A stretch of 64,000 nt of DNA. Source: Stackebrandtia albiflava (lineage in GTDB: Bacteria > Actinomycetota > Actinomycetes > Mycobacteriales > Micromonosporaceae). The first letter of the stretch is position 1. Every line of letters begins with the position of its first letter. Location: contig NZ_VLLL01000005.1 in the NCBI RefSeq assembly GCF_007994225.1, positions 1,225,142-1,289,141 of the forward strand. Direction: 5' to 3'. The notes under the pieces were generated by a model. The model did no database searches and had not been told where the DNA came from. It saw nothing but the letters and a program-made list of their open reading frames with translations. Positions 31,585 through 39,598 of the stretch are shown here, one piece after another. The position numbers and the translations under genes were made by a program.

Positions 31585-32532
31585 GTGCCCGTCGACAGCT
31601 TCGCGCCCATGCTCGCGGTCTCCGGTGAGTTGCCGGTGGGACCGGCGTGGGCCTATGAGTACAAGTGGGACGGCATCCGGGCCGTCGGCCGCTCCGCGTC
31701 CGGACGGTGGCGGTTGGCCAGCCGTACCGGGCGCGAGATCACCACGGCGTTCCCGGAACTGGACGGGTTGGCCCGGGAGGTGCCCGACGCGGTCCTCGAC
31801 GGAGAGCTGATCAGCCTCGACGACGCCGGACGGGTCTCCTTCGGCCGGATCATCGAGCGCATGCACACCGGTGACCCGGCCCAGGTCGCCCGCCTGGTCA
31901 CGGCGGTCCCCGCCACCTACATCGTGTTCGACCTACTGTGGCTCGACGGGAACGACCTGCGGGGCCTGCCCTACACGGCCCGGCGCGAACTCCTGGAGGA
32001 CCTGGAACTGTCCGGTCCGGCCTGGCAGACGCCCGGCTATCTGACCGACGGCCCGACCGCCCTCGATGCGGCCATGGACAACGCGTTGGAGGGAGTGGTC
32101 GCCAAACGCCGGGACTCGCCGTACCGGCCGGGCGTCAGGAGCCGCGACTGGATCAAGGTGAAACCCGTGAAGACGGTCGACCTGGTGGTGGGCGGCTGGC
32201 GGCGGCGGAAACGGGAACTGGGCGCCCTGCTGGTGGGAGAGCAGCGCGCGGACGGGCGGCTGCGGTTCCGGGGACGCGTCGGTGGCGGTATCGGAGTCGC
32301 CGACGAGACCCGGCTGCTGGCCGCGCTGCGGCCGCTGGTGGCCGACGACCCGCCGTTCGCCACCGGACTGTCCTCCGAGGACCGGCGAGGGGCGACATGG
32401 GTGCGGCCCGACGTCGTCGTGGAGCTCGACTACGGCACGGTCACCGACGACGGCAGGCTCCGCTTCCCTAGGTTCCGGCGGATGCGGCCCGACAAGACCC
32501 CGGAGCAGACCCGGAACGCCTTCACCGCCTGA
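31585..32532 (+). CDS. ATP-dependent DNA ligase (LigD ligase-domain type)
   Basis: 315 residues from GTG 31585. Motif I EYKWDGIRA has the adenylated Lys at residue 27; DGELISLD (motif III region), FDLLWLDG, EGVVAKRRDSPY (motif IV) and WIKVKP (motif V) are intact, followed by an OB-fold. It corresponds to the ligase module of LigD without polymerase or nuclease domains. Seals breaks with the divergently encoded Ku. Standard length for stand-alone NHEJ ligases. Confidence 0.93.
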   Translation: MPVDSFAPMLAVSGELPVGPAWAYEYKWDGIRAVGRSASGRWRLASRTGREITTAFPELDGLAREVPDAVLDGELISLDDAGRVSFGRIIERMHTGDPAQVARLVTAVPATYIVFDLLWLDGNDLRGLPYTARRELLEDLELSGPAWQTPGYLTDGPTALDAAMDNALEGVVAKRRDSPYRPGVRSRDWIKVKPVKTVDLVVGGWRRRKRELGALLVGEQRADGRLRFRGRVGGGIGVADETRLLAALRPLVADDPPFATGLSSEDRRGATWVRPDVVVELDYGTVTDDGRLRFPRFRRMRPDKTPEQTRNAFTA

Positions 32533-32569
32533 CCCCCCGCTCCGCCCATCCGATTCGGCGCTCTGACCC

Positions 32570-32711
32570 CTTGGTCCCCGCCCGGTCGCTCCCCGGCCCC
32601 CTTGGTCCCCGCCCGGTTGGCGAACCGGCCACTATGGCGCCCGTTTTGCGCTCTATTCGACTGTTTGTCCGAATCCTGCGGGGACCAAGCGCGATCCGGC
32701 GGGGACCAAGC
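32570..32711. repeat. Nested inverted and direct repeat cluster
   Basis: In the 182-bp gap between the convergent ligase and ptsI genes, CTTGGTCCCCGC occurs at 32570 and 32601, and its complement GCGGGGACCAAG at 32678 and 32699. The pairs nest (first with fourth, second with third). Inside lie CCGGTT-GGCG-AACCGG (32613-32628) and ATTCG/CGAAT arms (32655-32675). It could terminate transcription from both sides or be a repeated extragenic palindrome of this genome. Confidence 0.7.
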
Positions 32712-32714
32712 GGT

Positions 32715-34322
32715 TCAGGGGGGTGGGGCGCCGTGGAGTGCCGCCTCCGCCAGTTCCCGGCACCGCGCCAGCGTGTGACCGGCCAGCGCCGCCCGCACCG
32801 GTGCCAGCGCGGCCGCCGACATCGACAGGCTCGTGACGCCGAGGCCGACCAGCACGGGAGCCAGCCGGGGGTCGGCCGCCGCCTCACCGCACACGCCCAC
32901 CGGCTTCCCGGCGGCGGTACCGGCCCGGGCACACATCGCGATCAGTTCCAGCAGCGCCGGCTGCCACGGATCGAGCAGGTCGGCCAGTTCACCCGCCATC
33001 CGGTCGGCGGCGAAGGTGTACTGGCTGAGGTCGTTGGTGCCGATGCTGAGGAAGTCCACGACCTCCAGCAGCCGGGCGGCCTGCAAGGCGGCGGCGGGAA
33101 CCTCCACCATCACCCCGACCTCGGTGACACCCGCGGCGCGGGCCGCCTCGGCGAACTCGACGGCCTCCGCCACGGTCGACACCATGGGCGCCATGACCTT
33201 CACACGGGCGGAGGCCGTGTGTGCCGCCGCCGCCACGGCGTGGAGCTGGTCGGTGAGCAGTTGCGGCGCCCGGCGTGCGGTCCGCAGCCCCCGCACCCCC
33301 AGCGCCGGGTTCGGTTCTCCCGGCTGCGTCAGGAACGGCAGCGGCTTGTCGGCCCCGGCGTCCAGGGTCCTCACCACCACGGGCATGTCGGGCCAGGCCG
33401 CGAACACCTCGCCGTAACCGGACACCTGTTCGTCGAACGACGGGGCCGTGGCCCGATCGAGGAACATCAGCTCGGTGCGGAACAGGCCGACCCCCTCGGC
33501 GTCGCCGGTGGCGTCGCCGGCCGCACCGATGTTGGCCAGCAGCGCCACCCGGTGGCCGCAGGCGGTCCGGCCCGGTCCGGTGACCGTCGAGAGCGCTGCG
33601 CGGCGCGTGACCTCGGCCTCCCGGGCCGACGCCACCGCCTCGGCCGTCACGTCGACCTCCACCGCGCCGTTCCCACCGTCCACGGTGATCCGGGTGCCGT
33701 CGGCCACGCCCGTCACGCCCGCGCAACGCACCACGGCCGGAATGCCCGCCGCCCGCGCGAGGATCGCGGTGTGACTGGTGGGGCCGCCCTGCTCGGTCAC
33801 CAGCGCCAGCACCCTCGCCGGATCGAGTCCGGCGGTGTCGGCGGGCGACAGGTCGACCGCGGCCAGCACGAACGGCTCCCCGGGGTCCGGAACGCCCGGC
33901 GGTGGCACGCCCAGGCACGCGGCCACGGCGCGCGCCCGCAGGTCGTCCAGGTCGGCGACCCGTTCGGCCAGCACACCACCGGCGGCCGCGAACGCGGCCC
34001 GATGCCCCTCGAAGACCTCGTCGATGGCGTGTGGCGCGTCGGTTCCCGCCTCCACCCGTGCCGCGACGTCGGACGACAGCATCGGGTCGGCGGCCATCAT
34101 CGCCTGCGCCCGCAGCACGTCACCCGCGGCGCCGTCGGCGGCCTCCGCGCGGCGGGTCAGGTCGTCGGCGACCAGGGTCAGGGCCGCCGTCGCCCGTTTC
34201 CGCTCGGCGGCCACGTCGGAGACCGGTGCGGCGGCGGGAAGCGTCACCGGATCCGGCATCCGGTAGACCGGGCCACCCGCCAGGCCGGGGCTCACACCGA
34301 TTCCGGTGAGTCGGTCAGGCAT
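32715..34322 (-). CDS. ptsI: PTS enzyme I (phosphoenolpyruvate-protein phosphotransferase)
   Basis: 535 residues. Takes phosphate from PEP and passes it to HPr. The phosphorylated His is in GGPTSHTAILAR (~residue 184). The C-terminal PEP-binding TIM barrel shows GLFRTELMFLDR, RTLDAGADKPL, MVEVPAA and IGTNDLSQYTFAADR, plus the late Cys in VGVCGEAA. Its ATG overlaps the ptsH stop by 8 bp. Having EI and HPr in the same operon as a sugar-specific system suggests a self-contained PTS. Confidence 0.95.
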   Translation of the reverse strand: MPDRLTGIGVSPGLAGGPVYRMPDPVTLPAAAPVSDVAAERKRATAALTLVADDLTRRAEAADGAAGDVLRAQAMMAADPMLSSDVAARVEAGTDAPHAIDEVFEGHRAAFAAAGGVLAERVADLDDLRARAVAACLGVPPPGVPDPGEPFVLAAVDLSPADTAGLDPARVLALVTEQGGPTSHTAILARAAGIPAVVRCAGVTGVADGTRITVDGGNGAVEVDVTAEAVASAREAEVTRRAALSTVTGPGRTACGHRVALLANIGAAGDATGDAEGVGLFRTELMFLDRATAPSFDEQVSGYGEVFAAWPDMPVVVRTLDAGADKPLPFLTQPGEPNPALGVRGLRTARRAPQLLTDQLHAVAAAAHTASARVKVMAPMVSTVAEAVEFAEAARAAGVTEVGVMVEVPAAALQAARLLEVVDFLSIGTNDLSQYTFAADRMAGELADLLDPWQPALLELIAMCARAGTAAGKPVGVCGEAAADPRLAPVLVGLGVTSLSMSAAALAPVRAALAGHTLARCRELAEAALHGAPPP

Positions 34323-34596
34323 CGGTGGTCTCGGCTTCCAGGTCACCGGCGACGAGCGCGGCCAGGTCGTCCACCACCGCCTCGGCCTCCGGCCCGTCGG
34401 CGGCGATCGTGACCTCGGTCCCCCGGCGTGCTCCCAACGCCAGCACCGCGAGCATGCTGCGCGCGGGGACGGCGGGTTTGTCGGCGGTGCGGATGGTGAC
34501 CTCCACCGGTGCGGCGGCGGCAGCGGCCACGAACAGGGCCGCCGGGCGGGCGTGGAGTCCGCCGGGGGATCCGACCTGGACTGTCCTTTCGATCAT
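34315..34596 (-). CDS. ptsH: PTS phosphocarrier protein HPr
   Basis: 93 residues. Active-site His15 lies in GGLHARPAALFV. A Ser at residue 47 (ARSMLAVLALG) corresponds to the regulatory Ser46 of Gram-positive HPr, though no HPr kinase is visible here. Transfers phosphate from EI to EIIA. Between the dehydrogenase and ptsI. Confidence 0.95.
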   Translation of the reverse strand: MIERTVQVGSPGGLHARPAALFVAAAAAAPVEVTIRTADKPAVPARSMLAVLALGARRGTEVTIAADGPEAEAVVDDLAALVAGDLEAETTDA

Positions 34597-34627
34597 GTCT
34601 GCTCCTGATCACTTCGGGGGACGGTCG

Positions 34628-35668
34628 TCACGGTTCGATCGTGACCTTGATCGCCTCGCCCCTCGCGACGACGTCGAACGCCTCCAGGGCGCGGTCGAGG
34701 GGGAGACGGTGCGTGATGAGGTCCGCGACCGGCACCTCGCCGGAGGCGATGAGCCGGAGCGCGGCGGCGTTGTGGGCGGGGCTGGAACCGTTGGCGCCCA
34801 CGATGGTCAGTTCCCGGTAGTGCACGAGGTTGGAGTCGCAGGTGATCGTCGGGTCGTCCTTGGGGAGTCCGCCGAAGAAGCTGATCCGGCCGCTTCGCGC
34901 GGCGATGCGGAGTGCCTGTTCCTGCGCGGTGCCGGAGGCCGCGGCGGTGATCACCACGTCGGCGCCGCGGCCCTCGGTCAGTTCGGCCACGGCGGTCACG
35001 ATGTCGGTCTCGGCCCCGCAGATCGCCGCGTCGGGTTTGACGAGGTCGGCGGCGAGGTCGAGGCGGTGACGGCTGAGGTCGACCAGGAACACGCGGGCGG
35101 CGCCGCGGGCGCGGGCGAGCCGGACGTGGAGGCAACCGATCGGACCGGCGCCCATCACCACGACGTCGTCGCCCTCACCGACACCCGCCAACTCCTGTCC
35201 GTTGAGGACACAGGCGAGTGGTTCGGCCACGGACGCCTCGGCCGCCGACAGACCCTCGGGGATCCGGTTCAGGCCGTCGACGGCCAGCACCTTGGCGGGG
35301 ACGACCATGTACTCGGCGAATCCGCCGTCGTAGTGGTAGCCCATCGACTCCTGGTTCGGGCAGACCGTCATGCGGCCGCGCCGGCATTCCGCGCAGTCGC
35401 CGCAGGGGATGGCGGCGATCACCTGCACCATGTCTCCCACACCGAAGCCGGTGACCTGTTCGCCGACCTCGACGACCTCACCGGCGATCTCGTGTCCCAT
35501 GACGCGGGGCGGGACGATGTGGTGGTGGCCGAACCGGGAGATCTTCACGTCGGTGCCGCAGGTGGAACACGCGGCGACGCGGATCTTGACGTCCCCCGGA
35601 CCGGGCACCGGTTCCGGTGCGGCCTCGATCCGGATGTCACCGGGGGAGTGGAATCGCACGACCTTCAT
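34628..35668 (-). CDS. Zinc-dependent polyol (sugar-phosphate) dehydrogenase, MDR family
   Basis: 346 residues. Catalytic zinc site: CSTCGTD near residue 35 and GHEIAGEV; structural zinc loop CGDCAECRRGRMTVC. NAD(P)-binding GAGPIGCLHVRLA. Related to sorbitol, galactitol-1-phosphate and L-threonine dehydrogenases. In this operon it probably oxidises the polyol phosphate delivered by the EII complex to a ketose phosphate for the PfkB kinase. It overlaps the EIIA stop by ATGA. Confidence 0.85.
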   Translation of the reverse strand: MKVVRFHSPGDIRIEAAPEPVPGPGDVKIRVAACSTCGTDVKISRFGHHHIVPPRVMGHEIAGEVVEVGEQVTGFGVGDMVQVIAAIPCGDCAECRRGRMTVCPNQESMGYHYDGGFAEYMVVPAKVLAVDGLNRIPEGLSAAEASVAEPLACVLNGQELAGVGEGDDVVVMGAGPIGCLHVRLARARGAARVFLVDLSRHRLDLAADLVKPDAAICGAETDIVTAVAELTEGRGADVVITAAASGTAQEQALRIAARSGRISFFGGLPKDDPTITCDSNLVHYRELTIVGANGSSPAHNAAALRLIASGEVPVADLITHRLPLDRALEAFDVVARGEAIKVTIEP

Positions 35669-36117
35669 GTGGTGGTCTCCTTTCCGACCGGCTCCAGTAG
35701 CCGGATCACGTCGTCGGGGTCCTCGGCGTCACGTAGCGCCCGGGCGGCCTCGGGGTCGAGCAGGATCGCCGCCAGCGCGGACAGCAGGGCCACGTGGCCG
35801 TCGCCGCGCGCGGCGATCGGCACGCAGACCCGGACCGGTTGCCCGTCCCAGTCGACGCCGTCCGGGAACCTGACCACGGCGATCGCGTCGCCGTGGACGT
35901 CCTCCTTGGACGCCAGGGTGCCGTGGGGTATGGCCACACCCTCGCCGACGTAGGTGGAGATCGACCGTTCACGTTCCAGCATCGCGGCCGTGTAGGCCGG
36001 TGAGACGGCACCGACGTCGGCCAGCACCTCTCCGCAGATCCGGATCGCCGAGTCCCGGTCCGGGGCCGTCTCGTGCAGCCGGATCGCGTGCCGGCGCAAC
36101 ACCGCGGGGTCAGCCAT
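35665..36117 (-). CDS. PTS EIIA component (mannitol/fructose type)
   Basis: 150 residues from ATG 36117. The phosphorylated His is in GVAIPHGT (residue 65), and VCVPIAARGDGHVALLSALAAIL is typical of the fructose/mannitol EIIA fold. Accepts phosphate from HPr and hands it to EIIB. Its start lies inside the EIIB end (8-bp overlap), consistent with coordinated synthesis. Confidence 0.9.
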   Translation of the reverse strand: MADPAVLRRHAIRLHETAPDRDSAIRICGEVLADVGAVSPAYTAAMLERERSISTYVGEGVAIPHGTLASKEDVHGDAIAVVRFPDGVDWDGQPVRVCVPIAARGDGHVALLSALAAILLDPEAARALRDAEDPDDVIRLLEPVGKETTT

Positions 36118-36415
36118 CGATCGCACCGCCGCCCTTGACCGCGGCGATCAGGCGGTTGACGGCCGGGTCGCCGATGAACACCTGCACCGGGATGATGGTC
36201 TTGCCGGGGGCGCTCTTCCTCGCCCGGTCGGCCAGACCCTGGTGGCACACCACGACGTCGGCGTCGGCCGGGATCGAGTTGACCGGCGTGTGAGCGACGG
36301 TGACGTCCTGTTTGGCCAGTTGGCGCCGGAGCTGGCTCGCCAGCATCACGCTGCTGCCCATGCCCGCGTCGCACGCCACGATGATCTTCTTGACGTCGTT
36401 GCCCTGGATTGACAT
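36110..36415 (-). CDS. PTS EIIB component (mannitol type)
   Basis: 101 residues from ATG 36415. The phosphocysteine motif is IIVACDAGMGSSVMLA with Cys at residue 15. CHQGLADRAR and IPVQVFIGDP follow as in MtlA-type IIB domains. Soluble, receives phosphate from EIIA. In many bacteria it is fused to EIIC; here it is separate, 19 bp after the EIIC stop. Confidence 0.9.
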   Translation of the reverse strand: MSIQGNDVKKIIVACDAGMGSSVMLASQLRRQLAKQDVTVAHTPVNSIPADADVVVCHQGLADRARKSAPGKTIIPVQVFIGDPAVNRLIAAVKGGGAIDG

Positions 36416-36434
36416 GTCGTCCTCCTCGTCGAGG

Positions 36435-37580
36435 TCAGGAACGCGCGGGTGCGGCACCCGCGTCGTCGGTGTGGTCGGTCGCCTGTGCCGACTCGGCCTC
36501 GGCGGCGGCGGCTTCGGCCGCCTCCTCGCGCCGGGCGACCCGGCCGAATCCCATCAGGGCCGCCGCCACCAGGAACGATGCCGCGGTGGCCAGCACGATG
36601 CCCAGCAGGGTTCCCCACCAGCCGCCGGGGGTCATGACCGGAAGGTAGGCGAAGATGCTGCCGGGGGACGGTGCGGCGACCAGGCCGGCGCCGGTGATCA
36701 GGAAGGTGCCCACCCCGGTGGCGCCACCGGCGATGACGGCCAGGATCAGCCGGGGCTTCATCAGCACGTAGGGGAAGTAGATCTCGTGGATTCCGCCCAG
36801 GAAGTGGATGATCCCGGCGGCGGGGACGCTGGGGCGCAGCCGGCGGGGACCGAACATCCAGAAGGCGATCAGCAGTCCCAGCCCGGGGCCGGGGTTGCTC
36901 TCGATCATGAACATGATCGACTGCCCGGTCTCGGCGGCCTGCGCGGTACCGATCGGGGTGAACACGCCGTGGTTGATGGCGTTGTTGAGGAACAGCACCT
37001 TGGCCGGTTCCACGACCACCGACACCAGCGGCAGCAGGCCGTGCTCGATCATCCAGTTGGCGCCCGCTTCGGCGGCCGAGGCGATGGCCTGCATGACCGG
37101 GCCGATGCCCCAGTTGCCGAGCAGTGCCACACCCGCGCCGATGACGCCCGCCGACATGTTGTCGACCAGCATCTCGAAGCCGGGACGGACCCGGTCCTGG
37201 ACGAGGCCGTCGAACAGGCGCAGCACGTACGCGGCCAGCGGGCCGATGAGCATGGCGCCCAGGAACATGGGCATGTCGGCGCCCACGACGATGCCCATGG
37301 TGGCGACGGCACCGACCACGGCGCCGCGCTGACCGTGGACCAGGCGGCCGCCGGTGTATCCGATGAGGACGGGCAGCAGGACCTTCACCATCGGGTCGAC
37401 GAGGGCGCCGAACTCCTCGTTGGGGAGCCAGCCGGTGGGAATGAACAGCGCGGTGATCAGGCCCCAGGCGATGAACGCGCCGATGTTGGGCATGACCATG
37501 CCCGCGAGGTGGCCGCCGATGCGTTGCACGGTGGCCTTGAATCCGGTGCCTTGTACGGGTGGGGTGTATTCGCTCGACAT
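36435..37580 (-). CDS. PTS EIIC permease (mannitol family)
   Basis: 381 residues, ~8 hydrophobic segments. MtlA-type IIC motifs are clear: GHLAGMVMPNIGAFIAWGLITALF, FLNNAINHGVFTPIG (the NxxxxHG substrate loop) and GGIHEIYFPYVLMKP. The C-terminus is a charged Ala/Glu-rich tail. Transports and phosphorylates a hexitol, mannitol by family; with an MDR dehydrogenase in place of MtlD, another polyol (e.g. galactitol, sorbitol) is possible. Confidence 0.92.
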   Translation of the reverse strand: MSSEYTPPVQGTGFKATVQRIGGHLAGMVMPNIGAFIAWGLITALFIPTGWLPNEEFGALVDPMVKVLLPVLIGYTGGRLVHGQRGAVVGAVATMGIVVGADMPMFLGAMLIGPLAAYVLRLFDGLVQDRVRPGFEMLVDNMSAGVIGAGVALLGNWGIGPVMQAIASAAEAGANWMIEHGLLPLVSVVVEPAKVLFLNNAINHGVFTPIGTAQAAETGQSIMFMIESNPGPGLGLLIAFWMFGPRRLRPSVPAAGIIHFLGGIHEIYFPYVLMKPRLILAVIAGGATGVGTFLITGAGLVAAPSPGSIFAYLPVMTPGGWWGTLLGIVLATAASFLVAAALMGFGRVARREEAAEAAAAEAESAQATDHTDDAGAAPARS

Positions 37581-37621
37581 GGGAGTGTCTTCCTCGGGGG
37601 TGCGGCGGAGGGCCGCGAGGG

Positions 37622-38572
37622 CTAACTTCTGACTCGGTCGGGGGTGTGGGGCGCCGCGCTGCCGATGGGCGTCACCCGGACGCCGTCGCGGTGCAGGTCG
37701 GCCGGAGTGGGCATCCGGCTGCCGGGCAGTCCGGCGGCGGCCGAACCCCAGGCGAGGGCCTCGGTGAGGGCCTCGGGTCCGGCGGCGCCCGCGGCGAGGA
37801 ATCCCGCCAGCATCGCGTCACCGGCGCCCACTGTGGAACGCGCCGGAACGGGGGGAGGGGTGCCGAACCAGGCGCCGTCGGGAGCGGCGAGGACCGCTCC
37901 CCGGGAGCCCAGGCTGGCCAGGACGGTGCCGGCGCCCAGGGTACGCAGCCGTTGCGCTGCGGCGAGTACGTCGTCGGCGGTGGACAGCGGACCGCCCACC
38001 GCCTCGGACAGTTCGTGCCGGTTGGGTTTGAGCAGGGCCGCGCCGGCTTCGGCGGCGGCCAGCAGGGGTGGTCCGCTGGTGTCGACCGCGAGTGGAACAC
38101 CGGTGGCGGTCAGCCGTGCGCACAGCCGCCCGAAGTCGGCGGTGGTCATGCCCGGCGCCATCCGGCCGCAGAGCACCAGCCACCGGGCGTCCCGGCCGGC
38201 CGACAGCGCGTGGTCGATGAGGGCGTCGAGTTCGGTGGCCGACAACTCGGGTCCGGACTCGTTGATCTTGGTGACCACGCCGTCCGCCTCCACGAGGGTG
38301 ACGTTCGACCTGGTCCTCCCGCCGATCGGTACGGCACGGAGGTCCACTCCCTCCTCGGCGAGCAGTCGGACGAGTTGGTCGCCCTCGGCTCCGCCGCTGG
38401 GGATGATCGCCCGGGAGGCGATGCCGTTGCCGATCAGGGCCCGGGAGACGTTGACGCCCTTGCCGCCGGGATCCAGGTGGGTGCCGGTGGCGCGGATGAC
38501 CCGGCCGCGGTGCAGCGTCTCGATGTCCATGGCCCGGTCGAGACTGGGGTTGAGCGTGACGGTGACGATCAT
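37622..38572 (-). CDS. PfkB-family 1-phosphofructokinase/tagatose-6-phosphate kinase
   Basis: 316 residues. MIVTVTLNPSLDRAMDI and GGKGVNVSRAL are the FruK/LacC N-terminal signatures, and STVGAGDAMLAGFLAA carries the catalytic Asp (GAGD). It phosphorylates a ketose monophosphate to a bisphosphate that enters glycolysis. Whether the substrate is fructose-1-phosphate or a 6-phosphate depends on the polyol imported. Overlaps the DeoR stop by ATGA; 41 bp from EIIC. Confidence 0.88.
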   Translation of the reverse strand: MIVTVTLNPSLDRAMDIETLHRGRVIRATGTHLDPGGKGVNVSRALIGNGIASRAIIPSGGAEGDQLVRLLAEEGVDLRAVPIGGRTRSNVTLVEADGVVTKINESGPELSATELDALIDHALSAGRDARWLVLCGRMAPGMTTADFGRLCARLTATGVPLAVDTSGPPLLAAAEAGAALLKPNRHELSEAVGGPLSTADDVLAAAQRLRTLGAGTVLASLGSRGAVLAAPDGAWFGTPPPVPARSTVGAGDAMLAGFLAAGAAGPEALTEALAWGSAAAGLPGSRMPTPADLHRDGVRVTPIGSAAPHTPDRVRS

Positions 38573-39330
38573 GCCTGCACCAGCCTCACGCCGGAGGCGT
38601 CGAGTTCGGCGCCCAGCTCCGGATCGAGATCGGTGTCGGTGATCAGGACGTCCAGGTCGGACAGTCGTCCGAACCGTGCCATGTGGTCGGTCCCGATCTT
38701 GGTGTGGTCGGTCAGCAGCACCACCCGGCGCGCCGCGGCGATCATCGCCCGCTTGACGGCAGCCTCGGCCTGGTCGGGGGTGGTGAGGCCGCGCTCGGCG
38801 GTGCAGCCGTTGGTGCCCATGAACGCCACGTCGACGTACAGGTCTTCGAGGGGGCGCAGCGCCCAGTCGTCCACGGTGGCCAGTGTCTTGCCCCGGACCC
38901 TCCCGCCCAGCAGAAGGACGGTGAGGTTGCCACGGGGACCCAGCAGGGTCGCCAGGGCGGGGGAGTTGACGATGACGGTCAGTTCGCGGTCGGCCGGCAG
39001 CAGTTGCGCCAGTCGCGCGGTCGTGGTGCCGGCGTCGAGGATGATCGCCCCCGCCTCGGGTACCTCGGCGAGGGCCGCCTTGGCGATGCGCTCCTTCTCG
39101 GCGGTCAGCACCGTGTCACGGGTGGCGACCGCGCGTTCGAAGCCGATGCGTTCGATCGGTATCGCTCCGCCGTGGACGCGCCGCAGTACCCCGGCGCGTT
39201 CCAGCACGGTGAGATCCCGGCGCACGGTCTCGGCGGTGACACCCAGCTCCTCGGCCAGCGTCATGACATCGACGCGGCCGTCGGTGCGTGCCCGTCGCAG
39301 GATCTCCTGCTGCCGTTCCTCCGCGTACAT
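38569..39330 (-). CDS. DeoR family transcriptional regulator
   Basis: 253 residues. N-terminal DeoR helix-turn-helix: ERQQEILRRARTDGRVDVMTLAEELGVTAETVRRDLTVLERAGVLRRVHGGA. The C-terminal sugar-phosphate sensor has AIILDAGTTTARLAQLL and FMGTNGCTAERGLTTPD, as in FruR/GlpR-type proteins. First gene of the PTS operon; probably represses it until a phosphorylated sugar binds. The phased repeats at 39334-39363 are the likely operator. Confidence 0.93.
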   Translation of the reverse strand: MYAEERQQEILRRARTDGRVDVMTLAEELGVTAETVRRDLTVLERAGVLRRVHGGAIPIERIGFERAVATRDTVLTAEKERIAKAALAEVPEAGAIILDAGTTTARLAQLLPADRELTVIVNSPALATLLGPRGNLTVLLLGGRVRGKTLATVDDWALRPLEDLYVDVAFMGTNGCTAERGLTTPDQAEAAVKRAMIAAARRVVLLTDHTKIGTDHMARFGRLSDLDVLITDTDLDPELGAELDASGVRLVQA

Positions 39331-39333
39331 GAG

Positions 39334-39363
39334 TTGGTTTCACCGCCGTTTCCATTTGGTTTC
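39334..39363. promoter_or_regulatory. Three helically phased direct repeats, DeoR operator
   Basis: TTGGTTTC at 39334-39341 and again at 39356-39363, with GCCGTTTC at 39345-39352 between, so the shared GTTTC recurs exactly every 11 bp. It lies just upstream of the DeoR start. DeoR proteins often use direct repeats, so autoregulation of the whole PTS operon is inferred. Confidence 0.7.
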
Positions 39364-39504
39364 GTGTGAGATTACGCCCGGTTCGATCCGGTGTCAACAT
39401 CTGAATATCGGCTTTCCTCGGTTTTCGCGGGCGTACTCCCGCAGGAGTGCCCACCGTCGCCCGGTTCTGTGTTCGTGTGGGTTTCACCGGTCGGGCGTGG
39501 AACG

Positions 39505-39521
39505 CCTCGCCGCAGGCGAGG
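39505..39521. terminator. Small hairpin in the DeoR/ESX intergenic region
   Basis: CCTCGCC-GCA-GGCGAGG, a 7-bp perfect stem, 20 bp from the stronger hairpin at 39540-39574. Possibly a second part of a tandem terminator for the minus-strand cluster. Confidence 0.4.
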
Positions 39522-39539
39522 TCGTCAGGGAGACGTGAA

Positions 39540-39574
39540 CCGGGCCGGGACCGCCGACGGCGGTCCCGGCCCGG
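39540..39574 (-). terminator. Terminator of the ESX-like cluster
   Basis: A 16-bp perfect stem (39540-39555 with 39559-39574) closed by a GAC loop, 25 bp after the stop of the last minus-strand gene at 39599. Confidence 0.75.
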
Positions 39575-39598
39575 ACCGGTCGGCTCCGATGCCGGGTG

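Noticed and set aside
32571-34412. Long plus-strand reading frame opposite ptsI (613 codons)
   Set aside because: It is the antisense shadow of a clear EI gene; low-complexity composition and no family features. Similar long shadows opposite clpC (57925-60546) and the NSS gene were also discarded.
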